This document shows, in pieces, positions 45,841-55,264 of a DNA stretch of 64,000 nt. The position numbers and the translations under genes were made by a program. The notes under the pieces were generated by a model. That model saw nothing but the letters and a program-made list of their open reading frames with translations, was not told the origin of the DNA and did no database searches. Each line of letters opens with the position of its first letter. The stretch's first letter is position 1. The stretch comes from Limnobaculum eriocheiris (lineage in GTDB: Bacteria > Pseudomonadota > Gammaproteobacteria > Enterobacterales > Enterobacteriaceae): NCBI RefSeq assembly GCF_021010575.1, contig NZ_JAJNAG010000020.1, positions 1 through 64,000 of the forward strand, given 5' to 3'.

Positions 45841-46860
45841 GTGAATGTTCTGATTACAGGTGGTATCGGTTACATAGGCAGTCATACCTGCGTTCAACTG
45901 ATTGAAGCTGGACATACTCCAGTTATCATCGATAACTTGTGTAACAGTAAAGCCAGTGTACTTAAACGTATTGAACAATTAACGGGCCACAAGCCAGCGT
46001 TCTACAACGGTGATGTTCGTGATGCGACGTTACTGGATAAGATTTTTGCAGAACATCGCATTGACTCAGTTATCCATTTTGCTGCGCTAAAAGCTGTCGG
46101 TGAATCCGTCAACAAGCCACTGGAATATTATGACAATAATATTCATGGCTCATTATCTTTAGTTGATGCCATGCGTCGGGCTGGCGTTAAAAACTTTATC
46201 TTTAGTTCATCCGCAACGGTATATGGCGATCAGCCCATTACCCCTTATGTGGAGACCATGAAAACCCGCCGCCCTTCCAGCCCTTACGGTAACAGTAAAC
46301 TGATTATCGAACAGTGTCTGGAGGATATACAAAAAGCACAGCCGGATATGAGCATCGCGCTATTACGTTACTTTAATCCGGTTGGTGCACACTCTTCCGG
46401 CTTGATGGGCGAAGATCCTCAGGGTATTCCCAATAACCTGATGCCATTTATTGCTCAAGTCGCCGTTGGCCGCCGTGAATATCTCTCCATCTTTGGAAAC
46501 GATTACCCAACACCGGACGGCACCTGTGTACGGGATTATATCCACGTGGTTGACGTAGCCGATGGTCACCTTGCCGCATTGAATAAGGTAACCAATCACC
46601 CAGGCACTTATATCTATAATCTGGGTGCTGGCTTTGGTTATAGCGTACTGGATGTGGTTAATGCCTTTAGCAAAGCCTGCGGTAAACCGGTTCCTTATCA
46701 GTTTGCTGCACGCCGTGATGGCGATCTGGCCAGCTACTGGGCAGACTCAACCAAAGCAGCCAATGAGTTAGGCTGGCAGGTAAAACTGAACCTGGACGAC
46801 ATGTGTGCAGATACCTGGCGTTGGCAATCAATGAATCCTCAAGGGTATCCCGATGAGTAA
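45841..46860 (+). CDS. galE: UDP-glucose 4-epimerase GalE
   Basis: GalE interconverts UDP-galactose and UDP-glucose. The start is a GTG at 45841 ([20 protein letters not shown] follows), behind TGGAGAAAGTCTT; an in-frame ATG at 45793 gives a leader unlike GalE. The 339-residue short-chain dehydrogenase fold has the NAD motif GGIGYIG and catalytic Ser/Tyr/Lys in FSSSATVYG and SPYGNSK. It overlaps galT by 8 bp. Confidence 0.96.
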   Translation: MNVLITGGIGYIGSHTCVQLIEAGHTPVIIDNLCNSKASVLKRIEQLTGHKPAFYNGDVRDATLLDKIFAEHRIDSVIHFAALKAVGESVNKPLEYYDNNIHGSLSLVDAMRRAGVKNFIFSSSATVYGDQPITPYVETMKTRRPSSPYGNSKLIIEQCLEDIQKAQPDMSIALLRYFNPVGAHSSGLMGEDPQGIPNNLMPFIAQVAVGRREYLSIFGNDYPTPDGTCVRDYIHVVDVADGHLAALNKVTNHPGTYIYNLGAGFGYSVLDVVNAFSKACGKPVPYQFAARRDGDLASYWADSTKAANELGWQVKLNLDDMCADTWRWQSMNPQGYPDE

Positions 46861-47923
46861 TACCAACTCTGCTGGTTTTAATCCTGTTGATCATCCCCAC
46901 CGTCGATTTAATCCGCTAACCGGACAGTGGATTTTGGTCTCCCCCCACCGGGCTAAACGCCCGTGGCAAGGGCAACAAGAGTCTGTAGACCATACCCGTC
47001 AGCCAGCCCACGACCCCGACTGCTTTTTATGTGCAGGCAACACTCGGGTAACCGGAGACGTTAATCCTGATTACCGTGGAACCTATGTGTTCACCAACGA
47101 CTTTGCCGCGCTAATGCCGGATACCCCTGATGCAGAGCAATCCACCGATCCGCTAATGCGCTGCCAAAGCGCACGGGGGACCAGCCGGGTGATCTGCTTC
47201 TCTCCGGACCACAGCAAAAGCCTGCCGGAGTTATCACTTGCCGCTTTAGAAGAGATCATTCGTACCTGGCAACAGCAGTTAGACGAGCTGGGGAAAATTT
47301 ATCCCTGGGTACAAATTTTTGAAAATAAAGGGGCGGCGATGGGGTGCTCTAATCCCCATCCTCATGGACAAATATGGGCTAACAGTTTTCTGCCCAATGA
47401 AGCCGAACGGGAAGATCGCCTGCAACGTGAATATTTTGAACAGCAGCATTCATCTATGTTGCTGGACTATGTAAAACGGGAAATGGCCGACGGTAGCCGC
47501 ACGGTTGTAGAGACGAAACACTGGTTGGCAGTAGTTCCTTACTGGGCTGCCTGGCCTTTTGAAACCTTGCTATTACCTAAAGTTCACGTTCGCCATATGG
47601 GGGAACTCAGCGCTGAACAGCGTCAGGATCTGGCGCTGGCATTGAAAAAGCTTACCAGCCGTTACGATAATCTGTTCCGCTGCTCCTTCCCCTACTCTAT
47701 GGGCTGGCATGGTGCACCATTCAACGGACAGGACAATTCCCACTGGCAATTGCATGCTCACTTTTATCCACCGTTGCTGCGTTCCGCTACGGTGCGTAAA
47801 TTTATGGTGGGCTATGAAATGATGGCAGAGTCGCAGCGGGATCTTACCGCAGAGCAGGCAGCAGAACGCCTGAGAGCAGTTAGCGATGTGCATTACAATG
47901 AGTCAGGAGAGCCAAATGAGTGA
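46853..47923 (+). CDS. galT: galactose-1-phosphate uridylyltransferase GalT
   Basis: GalT exchanges UMP between UDP-glucose and galactose 1-phosphate. The 356-residue protein has the active-site motif NPHPHGQIW with the nucleophilic His, zinc ligands in CFLCAGNTR, and the C-terminal [20 protein letters not shown]. It overlaps galE and galK by 8 bp each. Confidence 0.97.
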   Translation: MSNTNSAGFNPVDHPHRRFNPLTGQWILVSPHRAKRPWQGQQESVDHTRQPAHDPDCFLCAGNTRVTGDVNPDYRGTYVFTNDFAALMPDTPDAEQSTDPLMRCQSARGTSRVICFSPDHSKSLPELSLAALEEIIRTWQQQLDELGKIYPWVQIFENKGAAMGCSNPHPHGQIWANSFLPNEAEREDRLQREYFEQQHSSMLLDYVKREMADGSRTVVETKHWLAVVPYWAAWPFETLLLPKVHVRHMGELSAEQRQDLALALKKLTSRYDNLFRCSFPYSMGWHGAPFNGQDNSHWQLHAHFYPPLLRSATVRKFMVGYEMMAESQRDLTAEQAAERLRAVSDVHYNESGEPNE

Positions 47924-49067
47924 TTTGAAGCAAAAAACCCAGGCTATTTTTCAACAGCAGTTTGGCTATCTTCCTGAAACGACCATTCAGGCACCGGGAA
48001 GAGTCAATCTTATCGGTGAACACACGGATTACAACGACGGTTTTGTTCTGCCTTGCGCCATTGATTACCAGACGGTAATTAGCTGCACCAGACGCAATGA
48101 TAATCTGGTTCGGGTGGTTGCCGCTGACTACCACAACCAGCAGGATAGCTTTACGCTCGGTGAGGATATCGCCTCCCATCCTGAATATATGTGGGCTAAC
48201 TATATTCGCGGTGTGATTCTGTTTCTGCAACAGCGCGCCCCCGGATTTGGCGGCGCCGATCTGGTGATTAGCGGTAACGTACCTCAGGGTGCAGGTTTAA
48301 GCTCTTCAGCCTCATTGGAAGTTGCCGTCGGCAAAGCGTTTCAGGTGCTGTATCAGTTACCGCTGGATGGTGTGGCGCTGGCGCTAAACGGACAACAGGC
48401 CGAGAACCAGTTTGTTGGTTGTAACTGCGGCATTATGGATCAGCTTATCTCTTCTCTGGGTAAAAAAGATCATGCCTTGCTGATTGACTGCCGCAGTCTG
48501 AAAACCAAAGCGGTCTCTATGCCTGATGACATGGCGGTAATTATCATCAACTCCAATGTAAAACGTGGGTTGGTTGATAGTGAATACAATACCCGCCGTA
48601 AACAGTGCGAGGCAGCAGCAGACTTCTTTAATGTGACGGCACTGCGCGATGTCACCATTGAACAACTCAATGCGGCTAAAGCAAATCTGGACCCGCTGGT
48701 ATTCAAACGCGCCCGTCATGTTATCACTGAAAATACCCGTACTCTGGCCGCCGCTGACGCACTGGCAGCAGGCAATCTGCCTGAGCTGGGTCACCTGATG
48801 GCTGAATCGCATATTTCAATGCGTGATGACTTCGAAATTACCGTCCCTGCCATTGATGTGCTGGTTGAAATTATCAAACCGGTGATTGGTAATCGTGGTG
48901 GCGTGCGTATGACCGGTGGTGGCTTCGGTGGCTGTATTGTGGCGCTGGCTCCTCAGGCGCTGGTAGATGAAATCCGTCAGGCGGTTCATCAACAATATCA
49001 TCAGCAAACCGGCATGAAAGAAGTATTCTATATTTGCCGGGCGTCAGAAGGAGCGGGAACATGTTAA
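47916..49067 (+). CDS. galK: galactokinase GalK
   Basis: GalK phosphorylates galactose at C1. The start at 47916 ([20 protein letters not shown], behind CAGGAGAGCCAA) gives 383 residues. GHMP kinase motifs: [40 protein letters not shown] and [14 protein letters not shown]. It overlaps galT by 8 bp and galM by 7 bp. Confidence 0.97.
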   Translation: MSDLKQKTQAIFQQQFGYLPETTIQAPGRVNLIGEHTDYNDGFVLPCAIDYQTVISCTRRNDNLVRVVAADYHNQQDSFTLGEDIASHPEYMWANYIRGVILFLQQRAPGFGGADLVISGNVPQGAGLSSSASLEVAVGKAFQVLYQLPLDGVALALNGQQAENQFVGCNCGIMDQLISSLGKKDHALLIDCRSLKTKAVSMPDDMAVIIINSNVKRGLVDSEYNTRRKQCEAAADFFNVTALRDVTIEQLNAAKANLDPLVFKRARHVITENTRTLAAADALAAGNLPELGHLMAESHISMRDDFEITVPAIDVLVEIIKPVIGNRGGVRMTGGGFGGCIVALAPQALVDEIRQAVHQQYHQQTGMKEVFYICRASEGAGTC

Positions 49068-50104
49068 AAACCACCGCAGCGCTGGCCCCGGATGGTCAGC
49101 CATTTCATATTGTTACTTTAGCCAACCAATCCGGTACTCAGGCTCAAATGATGGATTGGGGAGCGACATGGCTCTCTTTTCGCATGCCGATGGGTGATGG
49201 TTCAGTACGTGAATTACTGTTAGGTTGCAGCAGCCCGGAAGATTACCTGCATCAGGGTGCCTACCTGGGTGCTACCGTTGGTCGTTATGCTAACCGAATT
49301 GCCAACTCGCGCTTAAGCCACCGGGGTATAACCACCACGTTAAGCCCTAATCAGGGAACTCACCAGTTGCACGGTGGCGCTAACAGTTTTGACCAGCGTC
49401 GTTGGACAATTGAGAGCCGGAGCGACCAGTCAGTAACCTTTAAGTTCTATTCAGCCGATGGCGACAATGGTTATCCGGGAAATCTTACCGCAGAAGTCAC
49501 CTATACCCTGACGGAAACCAATCGTATAGAGATTAGCTATCTGGCTACTGTCGATCGCGATTGTCCGGTTAACCTGACCAATCACGCCTATTTTAATCTT
49601 GATGGTGTCAATCAGGACAGCCGCCATCATCGACTGCAAATTAATGCTGAGTACTTTTTACCGGTCAATAGCGAAGGTATTCCTGATGCCGATCTTACAC
49701 CGGTCAATGGCCTGAGCATGGATTTCCGTCAGCCGAAAACGCTAATGCAAGATTTCCTGACCGATGAATACCAGCGCAAAGTAAGCGGTTATGACCATGC
49801 TTATCTGTTATCAGCGGCGTGCCACAATGGAGAGCACCCGGCAGCCCTGCTCTGGTCTGCGGATAATAAGGTAAAAATGAGCGTATTCACCACCAAACCT
49901 GCACTTCAGCTGTATAGTGGTAACTTTTTGCAGGGTACCCCATCTCGCGATGGTGAAACCTACGCTAGCTTTGTCGGTGTCGCTCTGGAAAGCGAGTTTT
50001 TGCCAGACAGCCCTAATCATCCTGAATGGCCACAACCTGACTGTTGGTTAGCGCCAAAGCAAATCTATCGCTCCTCAACTGTCTATCAATTTGATTGGGT
50101 TTAA
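49061..50104 (+). CDS. galM: aldose 1-epimerase GalM
   Basis: GalM interconverts the alpha and beta anomers of galactose so GalK can act. Start at 49061 ([20 protein letters not shown], behind AAGGAGCGGGAAC); 347 residues. Motifs: [16 protein letters not shown], catalytic His in [12 protein letters not shown], and the Glu in [14 protein letters not shown]. It closes the gal operon and is followed by a terminator. Confidence 0.96.
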   Translation: MLKTTAALAPDGQPFHIVTLANQSGTQAQMMDWGATWLSFRMPMGDGSVRELLLGCSSPEDYLHQGAYLGATVGRYANRIANSRLSHRGITTTLSPNQGTHQLHGGANSFDQRRWTIESRSDQSVTFKFYSADGDNGYPGNLTAEVTYTLTETNRIEISYLATVDRDCPVNLTNHAYFNLDGVNQDSRHHRLQINAEYFLPVNSEGIPDADLTPVNGLSMDFRQPKTLMQDFLTDEYQRKVSGYDHAYLLSAACHNGEHPAALLWSADNKVKMSVFTTKPALQLYSGNFLQGTPSRDGETYASFVGVALESEFLPDSPNHPEWPQPDCWLAPKQIYRSSTVYQFDWV

Positions 50105-50128
50105 CTATCAATGGTTAACCTCTGTGTA

Positions 50129-50164
50129 AAAAGCCCGATATCATTGACGATCTCGGGCTTTTTA
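50129..50164 (+). terminator. galETKM terminator
   Basis: AAAGCCCGA and TCGGGCTTT form a stem around a 13-nt loop, followed by a short T-run. Confidence 0.85.
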
Positions 50165-50250
50165 CTCTTCTGATTTGCCTCGTTATGCATAACTTCATCT
50201 ATCATTAAGTCATACCCTTCTATTTGAATTTATTTTAATAAGCGTATAGT

Positions 50251-50268
50251 GATAATCATTATCATTTA
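50251..50268 (+). promoter_or_regulatory. Fur box upstream of gpmA
   Basis: GATAATCATTATCATTTA contains three Fur hexamers, two forming the palindrome GATAATCATTATC, 26 bp before the gpmA start. Iron control of gpmA by Fur is known in E. coli. Confidence 0.7.
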
Positions 50269-50293
50269 ATGAGCATATGGAAAGGAGATAACG

Positions 50294-51046
50294 ATGGCTG
50301 TAACAAAACTCGTTCTCGTCAGACACGGTGAAAGTGAGTGGAATAAAGAGAACCGTTTTACCGGTTGGACTGACATAGAACTTTCCGATAAAGGCAGAGC
50401 CGAAGCCGCTCAGGCCGGTGAACTGTTAAAAGCGGAAGGTTTTGCCTTTGATTTTGCTTATACCTCTGTGCTGAAAAGAGCCATTCATACGCTGTGGAGC
50501 ATTTTAGATAAAATGGATACCCAGTGGCTACCGGTTGAAAAATCCTGGAAATTAAACGAGCGTCACTATGGTGCGCTTCAGGGGTTAAACAAAGCTGAAA
50601 CCGCACAAAAATATGGTGATGAGCAGGTTAAGCTTTGGCGCCGCGGCTTTGCCGTTACACCTCCGGAACTGACCAAAGACGATGAGCGTTATCCGGGGCA
50701 TGACCCGCGCTATGCCAAACTAAAACCAGCCGAATTGCCGGTAACCGAAAGTCTGGCAACCACTATCGAACGTGTAATCCCTTACTGGAGTGACGTTATC
50801 AAACCACGTATTGCCAGCGGAGAACGCGTAATTATCGCTGCTCATGGTAACTCTATTCGTGCTCTGGTGAAGTATTTGGATAATATGACCGAGGATGAAA
50901 TTCTGGAACTGAATATCCCAACGGGCGTACCTTTGGTGTATGAGTTTGATGAAAATATGAATTCGATTAAGCACTACTATCTTAGTGATGCAGATGAAAT
51001 CGCGGCAAAAGCGGCGGCGGTAGCGAATCAGGGTAAAGCAAAGTAA
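50294..51046 (+). CDS. gpmA: 2,3-bisphosphoglycerate-dependent phosphoglycerate mutase GpmA
   Basis: GpmA interconverts 3- and 2-phosphoglycerate in glycolysis. The 250-residue enzyme has the phosphohistidine motif [20 protein letters not shown] at the start, and the second active-site histidine in [12 protein letters not shown] Fur box precedes it; it starts behind AAAGGAGATAACG. Confidence 0.97.
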   Translation: MAVTKLVLVRHGESEWNKENRFTGWTDIELSDKGRAEAAQAGELLKAEGFAFDFAYTSVLKRAIHTLWSILDKMDTQWLPVEKSWKLNERHYGALQGLNKAETAQKYGDEQVKLWRRGFAVTPPELTKDDERYPGHDPRYAKLKPAELPVTESLATTIERVIPYWSDVIKPRIASGERVIIAAHGNSIRALVKYLDNMTEDEILELNIPTGVPLVYEFDENMNSIKHYYLSDADEIAAKAAAVANQGKAK

Positions 51047-51067
51047 TTATTACGCTGAGTTGAATAT

Positions 51068-51098
51068 AAAACGGGGAGTCAAAGCTCTCCGTTTTATT
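51068..51098. terminator. bidirectional terminator between gpmA and aroG
   Basis: AAAACGG(G)GAG and CTC(T)CCGTTTT form a stem with one wobble, followed by ATTCTATTT; it lies between convergent genes. Confidence 0.8.
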
Positions 51099-51117
51099 CT
51101 ATTTCATACTCTGTGTA

Positions 51118-52173
51118 TTACTTACCGCGACGCGCCTGAACCGCGTAGGCCAGATTTTGTAGCAGCAGTTCGGTGTCGTCCCAGCCAATACAGGCATCGG
51201 TAACGCTCTGACCGTAAATTAGTGGCTCACCGCTTTCCAGACTCTGAGCGCCTTCCACCAGATGACTTTCAACCATTACACCAGTAATTGCACCATCACC
51301 ATCAGAGATTTGCTGGCATACGCTTTCGCACACTTCCATCTGCTTTTTATACTGTTTGCAACTGTTAGCATGGCTGAAATCGATCATGACGTTAAGCGGT
51401 AGCTTAGCCTTATTCAGACTCTCTTTAACGTTCTTCACGTCTTCAGGACTGTAATTTGGCGCTTTACCACCACGCAGGATGATATGGCAATCATGATTAC
51501 CACGGGTATTCACAATCGCCGAATGACCATATTTGGTCACTGACAGAAAACAGTGCGGCGCACCGGCAGCATTAATCGCGTCAATTGCTACTTTAATCGT
51601 ACCGTCGGTACCATTTTTAAAACCAACCGGGCAGGATAACCCTGATGCCAGTTCACGATGAACCTGTGATTCGGTAGTACGAGCCCCAATGGCTCCCCAG
51701 CTCATTAAATCTGCCAGATATTGCGGGGTAATCATATCCAGAAATTCACCGGCGGTTGGCAAACCACTGTCGTTAATATCCAGCAGTAGCTTACGCGCAA
51801 TACGCAGGCCATCATTAATCTGGTAGCTATTATCCAGGTTAGGATCGTTAATTAACCCTTTCCAACCCACGGTAGTACGCGGTTTCTCAAAGTAGACCCG
51901 CATAACAATTTCCAGATCTTTATCAAGGCGCTTACGCACCTCTGCCAGACGGCGAGAATACTCAAGAGCAGCATCAACATCATGAATAGAACAAGGGCCA
52001 ATTACCACTAACAGGCGGTCATCTTCCCCCGCCAAAATATTATGAATCGCCTCTCGGGAAGCCGCGACCGTTAAAGCAGCCTTCTCCGTAGCAGGGAACT
52101 TCTCCAGCAACGCAACCGGAGGTAACAGTTCATTAATCTCTTTTATTCTTATATCATCATTTTGATAGTTCAT
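51118..52173 (-). CDS. aroG: DAHP synthase AroG (phenylalanine-sensitive type)
   Basis: AroG condenses phosphoenolpyruvate and erythrose 4-phosphate, the first step of aromatic biosynthesis. The 351-residue protein begins MNYQNDDIRIKEINELLPPV as in E. coli AroG. Motifs: LLVVIGPCSIHDVDAALEYS, VYFEKPRTTVGWKGLINDP, RTTESQVHRELASGLSCPVG and DFSHANSCKQ. No TyrR box could be recognised upstream by eye. Confidence 0.95.
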   Translation of the reverse strand: MNYQNDDIRIKEINELLPPVALLEKFPATEKAALTVAASREAIHNILAGEDDRLLVVIGPCSIHDVDAALEYSRRLAEVRKRLDKDLEIVMRVYFEKPRTTVGWKGLINDPNLDNSYQINDGLRIARKLLLDINDSGLPTAGEFLDMITPQYLADLMSWGAIGARTTESQVHRELASGLSCPVGFKNGTDGTIKVAIDAINAAGAPHCFLSVTKYGHSAIVNTRGNHDCHIILRGGKAPNYSPEDVKNVKESLNKAKLPLNVMIDFSHANSCKQYKKQMEVCESVCQQISDGDGAITGVMVESHLVEGAQSLESGEPLIYGQSVTDACIGWDDTELLLQNLAYAVQARRGK

Positions 52174-52669
52174 TTTTACCCATCCGGTGTCTGATCAAAC
52201 AACAATATTACAGCCTACAACAATCCCCTGCCTTCAAACAACCGGAGAAACGGACATTATTTATTAAAGATAATTACATGGTAAAAACTGGTGATGACGT
52301 AGTTTTGTATAGTCAAATATGAGTGATATAAACGAAAGCACCATAAAAAGCGGCTCTTTTAGTGGTGATGTGTTTGAAAAGTTGAAAATTACTCCGTTAA
52401 ATTGCTGCGTTCTACCGCAAAACAAGCGTTTTAACATGCAATCTCGCTCACAATCTCCCGTCAGTAAAATTCCCCACACAAAAACCTGTGTTATCATGCC
52501 TACCGTAAATACCTTTCAACTCAATCAGAGGCTTGATGCTGGAGAATGTAATCATCAGATAATCAGACACCCGCGACATTACGTCGGGCTGGTTATCAAT
52601 GCGCTAAAACAGGATGCGAACATATTGTGTTTGCAGATTTGCTCATGATGATTAACAGGTTTTTCCAGT
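52174..52669. promoter_or_regulatory. aroG-yjhX divergent intergenic region
   Basis: This 496-bp region serves aroG to the left and yjhX to the right. A possible open frame at 52319-52648 has no recognisable protein features. A 8-codon frame (MLENVIIR) at 52536-52562 behind AGAGG precedes yjhX and could be a regulatory leader peptide. Otherwise nothing was recognised. Confidence 0.35.
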
Positions 52670-52927
52670 ATGAATATTTCCCGTCAAGAACAACGTACTC
52701 TTCACGTCCTTGCTAAGGGCGGACGTATCACTTATATCCGTGACATCTCTGGTCGCGTTACTTTCGTTGAATGTTATTCCCGGGAGGGATATTTACTCAG
52801 CGACTGCACCCTCGACATTTTCGGTAAGCTAAAACGTAAAAAACTGATTAAATCAGTCAACAGTCAGCCTTATCGTATCACGATGGCCGGGCTACGGGCG
52901 GTTCGCCCTCAGTTAGATAACCAATAG
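52670..52927 (+). CDS. yjhX: YjhX/TopAI-family protein (putative topoisomerase I inhibitor toxin), without YjhQ
   Basis: The 85-residue protein matches E. coli YjhX (TopAI) over its whole length: [40 protein letters not shown] and [14 protein letters not shown]. In E. coli TopAI binds and inhibits DNA topoisomerase I and is countered by the acetyltransferase-like antitoxin YjhQ encoded downstream. Here no yjhQ follows; a terminator and tRNA genes come next. It may be a tolerated, diverged or separately controlled homologue. Confidence 0.9.
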   Translation: MNISRQEQRTLHVLAKGGRITYIRDISGRVTFVECYSREGYLLSDCTLDIFGKLKRKKLIKSVNSQPYRITMAGLRAVRPQLDNQ

Positions 52928-52948
52928 TTCAACACAGGTGCTTAAGCG

Positions 52949-52986
52949 AGTGACGATGTAGGTAAAACGACATCGTCACTTCTTTT
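52949..52986 (+). terminator. yjhX terminator
   Basis: AGTGACGATGT and ACATCGTCACT form a perfect 11-bp stem with a 10-nt loop, followed by TCTTTTC. Confidence 0.8.
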
Positions 52987-53190
52987 CATCAATGGAAGAT
53001 TTAAGCCATGAATTGGCTCTCTATGCCCCTTTAAGCGCTTAAAAGGTATCGGATGCGATAACCATCTCTTTATATAGAATAACGCTGACAGACCCCTTTC
53101 AGGGTACAGAAAGCTTATATAAGCTGTATATTAGCGTGGAAAGTAAATTGAAATGTTTCCAGGGATGATGCTCCCACGATTTGCAGACAT

Positions 53191-53212
53191 AAAAAAAGCG
53201 CCTTTGGCGCCT
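53191..53212 (-). terminator. terminator after the distal tRNA-end repeat
   Basis: On the minus strand GCGCC-aaa-GGCGC is followed by seven T residues. An identical copy lies at 53344-53365. Confidence 0.8.
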
Positions 53213-53221
53213 GTTCAATAA

Positions 53222-53335
53222 TGGTGGGTCGTGCAGGATTACTCGGCCTCTGGCCTCGCCCTCCGGGCCGTTGCCGTTGGCAACGTTGTCTCACTTCGTT
53301 CGACTCGAACCTTAGGTTCTTCATCCCCACGATTT
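53222..53335 (-). repeat. structured repeat ending in tRNA-Lys 3' sequence, copy A
   Basis: On the minus strand this 114-bp unit runs from AAATCGTGGGG through hairpins GTTCGA-g-TCGAAC, CGTTGCC-aac-GGCAACG, GCCC-gga-GGGC and GGCC-aga-GGCC, and ends AATCCTGCACGACCCACCA, the last 19 nt of tRNA-Lys with CCA. It lies after the distal tRNA-Lys and its terminator and is followed by a second copy of that terminator. Copy B differs at about four positions. Confidence 0.85.
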
Positions 53336-53343
53336 GCAGACAT

Positions 53344-53365
53344 AAAAAAAGCGCCTTTGGCGCCT
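53344..53365 (-). terminator. terminator after the distal tRNA-Lys gene
   Basis: On the minus strand GCGCC-aaa-GGCGC with seven T residues, 10 nt after the tRNA CCA end. Confidence 0.8.
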
Positions 53366-53374
53366 GTTCAATAA

Positions 53375-53450
53375 TGGTGGGTCGTGCAGGATTCGAACCT
53401 GCGACCAATTGATTAAAAGTCAACTGCTCTACCGACTGAGCTAACGACCC
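53375..53450 (-). tRNA. tRNA-Lys (UUU), distal copy
   Basis: The 76-nt minus-strand sequence begins GGGTCGTTAGCTCAGTTGGT and ends with encoded CCA; the anticodon loop contains CTTTTAA with UUU anticodon. It is essentially identical to the E. coli tRNA-Lys genes found at the same place after cpoB. Confidence 0.97.
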
Positions 53451-53506
53451 ATTATTGATATTCTGAAGTGATAACAACGAAATAAATCAAGATGAAATGG
53501 CTTAAA

Positions 53507-53619
53507 TGGTGGGTCGTGCAGGATTACTCGGCCTCTGGCCTCGCCCTTCGGGCCGTTGCCGTTGGCAACGTTGTCTCACTGCGTTCGACTCGAACCTTGG
53601 GTTCTTCATCCCACGATTT
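53507..53619 (-). repeat. structured repeat ending in tRNA-Lys 3' sequence, copy B
   Basis: This 113-bp unit is nearly identical to copy A (53222-53335) and ends in the same 19-nt tRNA-Lys 3' end with CCA. It lies between the two tRNA-Lys genes and would be part of the same transcript. Confidence 0.85.
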
Positions 53620-53642
53620 TCCATCGTACTAAAGCCTAGTAA

Positions 53643-53718
53643 TGGTGGGTCGTGCAGGATTCGAACCTGCGACCAATTGATTAAAAGTCAACTGCTCTAC
53701 CGACTGAGCTAACGACCC
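53643..53718 (-). tRNA. tRNA-Lys (UUU), proximal copy
   Basis: Identical in its 76 nt to the copy at 53375-53450, with encoded CCA. It is nearest the cpoB side and is expected to be transcribed first, from a promoter in 53719-53928 or by read-through from the tol-pal operon. Confidence 0.97.
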
Positions 53719-53928
53719 TAAGCTTTACTATCTTTACTAATTTGCTATCCGTTGCATGTGGATGCTGTATCCAGTTATCCCCTGCAACGGCGGCTTATAT
53801 TAATCACTTCTGGAATTTGTGCAACAAAAATTTTCCCTTTCGGCATCTAACTGCCTGATCTTTACCCATCTGACCTCATAAAATAGCCAATCTGGTAAAA
53901 ATACAGGCAGATTATAATAGCCAAAAGC

Positions 53929-54690
53929 TTACAGAGCGCTTAAACGTTTCTCAGCTTGTTTAGCGCTGGCGCTGTTCGCATACAGGGAGATAATACGCTG
54001 ATACACCGCTTTAGCTTTATCCTTCTCCCCTTTCTCCTGCATGATAATGCCCACTTTCAGCATTGATTCAGAAGCTTTAGGTGATTTCGGGTAATTTTTT
54101 ACTACGGTAGCAAAATAGTATGACGCATCATCTTTTTTGCCTTTGTTGTAATTCAGTTGCCCCAGCCAGTAATTAGCATTTGGCTGATAACTGGAGTTTG
54201 GGTACTGTTTTACAAAACTCTGGAAGGCAGTGATGGCATCATCATACTGTTTCTTCTCCAGAGCCAGGGCTACCGCATTATCGTAATCCTGTTTTTCATT
54301 ACCACTGCTTGTTGCTGCTGCACTGGTCGAAGTACTTGCTGCACTTGCGGCAGTAACAGTATTGGTTGATGGCGTATTGGTTGTGCTTGCAGCAGATGAA
54401 GCCCCTTTACTACCCAGTTCATCTATCTGCTGCAAAATAATCTTTTGTCGTTCGACAATTTGTTCTAATTGATACTGATTGGTTTGGATCTGGCCACGCA
54501 GACTATCAATATCTCTCTGCGAATCGGACAACTGCTGCTGCAATTGGGTCAGCAATTGCCCATGTGCGTTAGATATACGCTCCAGTTGAGTGAGGCGCTC
54601 ATCATCTGACGCAGCAATAGCAGCCCCAGGGGCTGCTATGCCAACCAGTAACGACAGACCTAATAAACGATATCTGAAATTACGGTTCAT
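53929..54690 (-). CDS. cpoB: cell division coordinator CpoB (YbgF)
   Basis: CpoB is a periplasmic protein that links Tol-Pal action with peptidoglycan synthesis by PBP1B. The 253-residue protein has a signal peptide (cleavage after AIAA, about 27), an N-terminal trimerising coiled coil (about 30-95, LTQLERISNAHGQLLTQLQQ), a Ser/Thr/Ala-rich linker (about 95-125), and TPR repeats (about 130-250, YWLGQLNYNKGKKDDASYYF). It closes the tol-pal operon. Confidence 0.94.
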   Translation of the reverse strand: MNRNFRYRLLGLSLLVGIAAPGAAIAASDDERLTQLERISNAHGQLLTQLQQQLSDSQRDIDSLRGQIQTNQYQLEQIVERQKIILQQIDELGSKGASSAASTTNTPSTNTVTAASAASTSTSAAATSSGNEKQDYDNAVALALEKKQYDDAITAFQSFVKQYPNSSYQPNANYWLGQLNYNKGKKDDASYYFATVVKNYPKSPKASESMLKVGIIMQEKGEKDKAKAVYQRIISLYANSASAKQAEKRLSAL

Positions 54691-54699
54691 GAGTTTCTC

Positions 54700-55212
54700 T
54701 TAGTAAACAAGTACTGCGCGACGGTTTTTAGCATAAGCAGCTTCGTCATGACCTAACACTGCAGGTTTCTCTTTACCATAAGAGACGATAGCCATTTGCT
54801 CGCCAGATACGCCTTTACCCTGGAGATACATCTTCACCGCATTAGCACGACGCTCGCCCAGTGCGATGTTGTATTCCGGAGTACCACGTTCATCAGCATG
54901 ACCTTCGATAGTCACTTTGTAAGACGGGTTTGAACGCAGGAATGCAGCATGAGCATCCAGCATTTGAGCGAAATCAGAACGTACATCGTAGCTGTCGTAA
55001 TCGAAGTAAACGATGTTGTTGCTTTGCAGCTGTTGCAGAGTCAGACGCGCTTGCTCATCCAGAGATGAACTGTTGCCACCCATACCGTAACCACCGTTAG
55101 CACCCATACCTGACTGGCTACCATCAGTGTCAGAACCACTGCTGCTACATGCAGCCAGAGCCATAACAGGTAACGCAAACATCAGCCCCTTCAGCACTTT
55201 ATTCAGTTGCAT
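54700..55212 (-). CDS. pal: peptidoglycan-associated lipoprotein Pal
   Basis: Pal anchors the outer membrane to peptidoglycan and binds TolB. Start at 55212 ([20 protein letters not shown]), with AAGGATCGAG upstream; 170 residues. The lipobox is LAAC (Cys22). The OmpA-like domain has [20 protein letters not shown] with conserved Asp and Arg for peptidoglycan. Confidence 0.96.
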   Translation of the reverse strand: MQLNKVLKGLMFALPVMALAACSSSGSDTDGSQSGMGANGGYGMGGNSSSLDEQARLTLQQLQSNNIVYFDYDSYDVRSDFAQMLDAHAAFLRSNPSYKVTIEGHADERGTPEYNIALGERRANAVKMYLQGKGVSGEQMAIVSYGKEKPAVLGHDEAAYAKNRRAVLVY

Positions 55213-55264
55213 TTTTCTCGATCCTTTAATAAATAAAATTGCCATACATTTTTAACATCATGCA

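Noticed and set aside
52319-52648. 109-codon plus-strand frame upstream of yjhX
   Set aside because: Composition is not protein-like, there is no good ribosome site, and it covers the region expected to be promoter and leader.
53115-53712. Open frames of 63-120 codons across the tRNA region
   Set aside because: They read through tRNA-Lys genes, terminators and the tRNA-end repeats; no protein homology is apparent.
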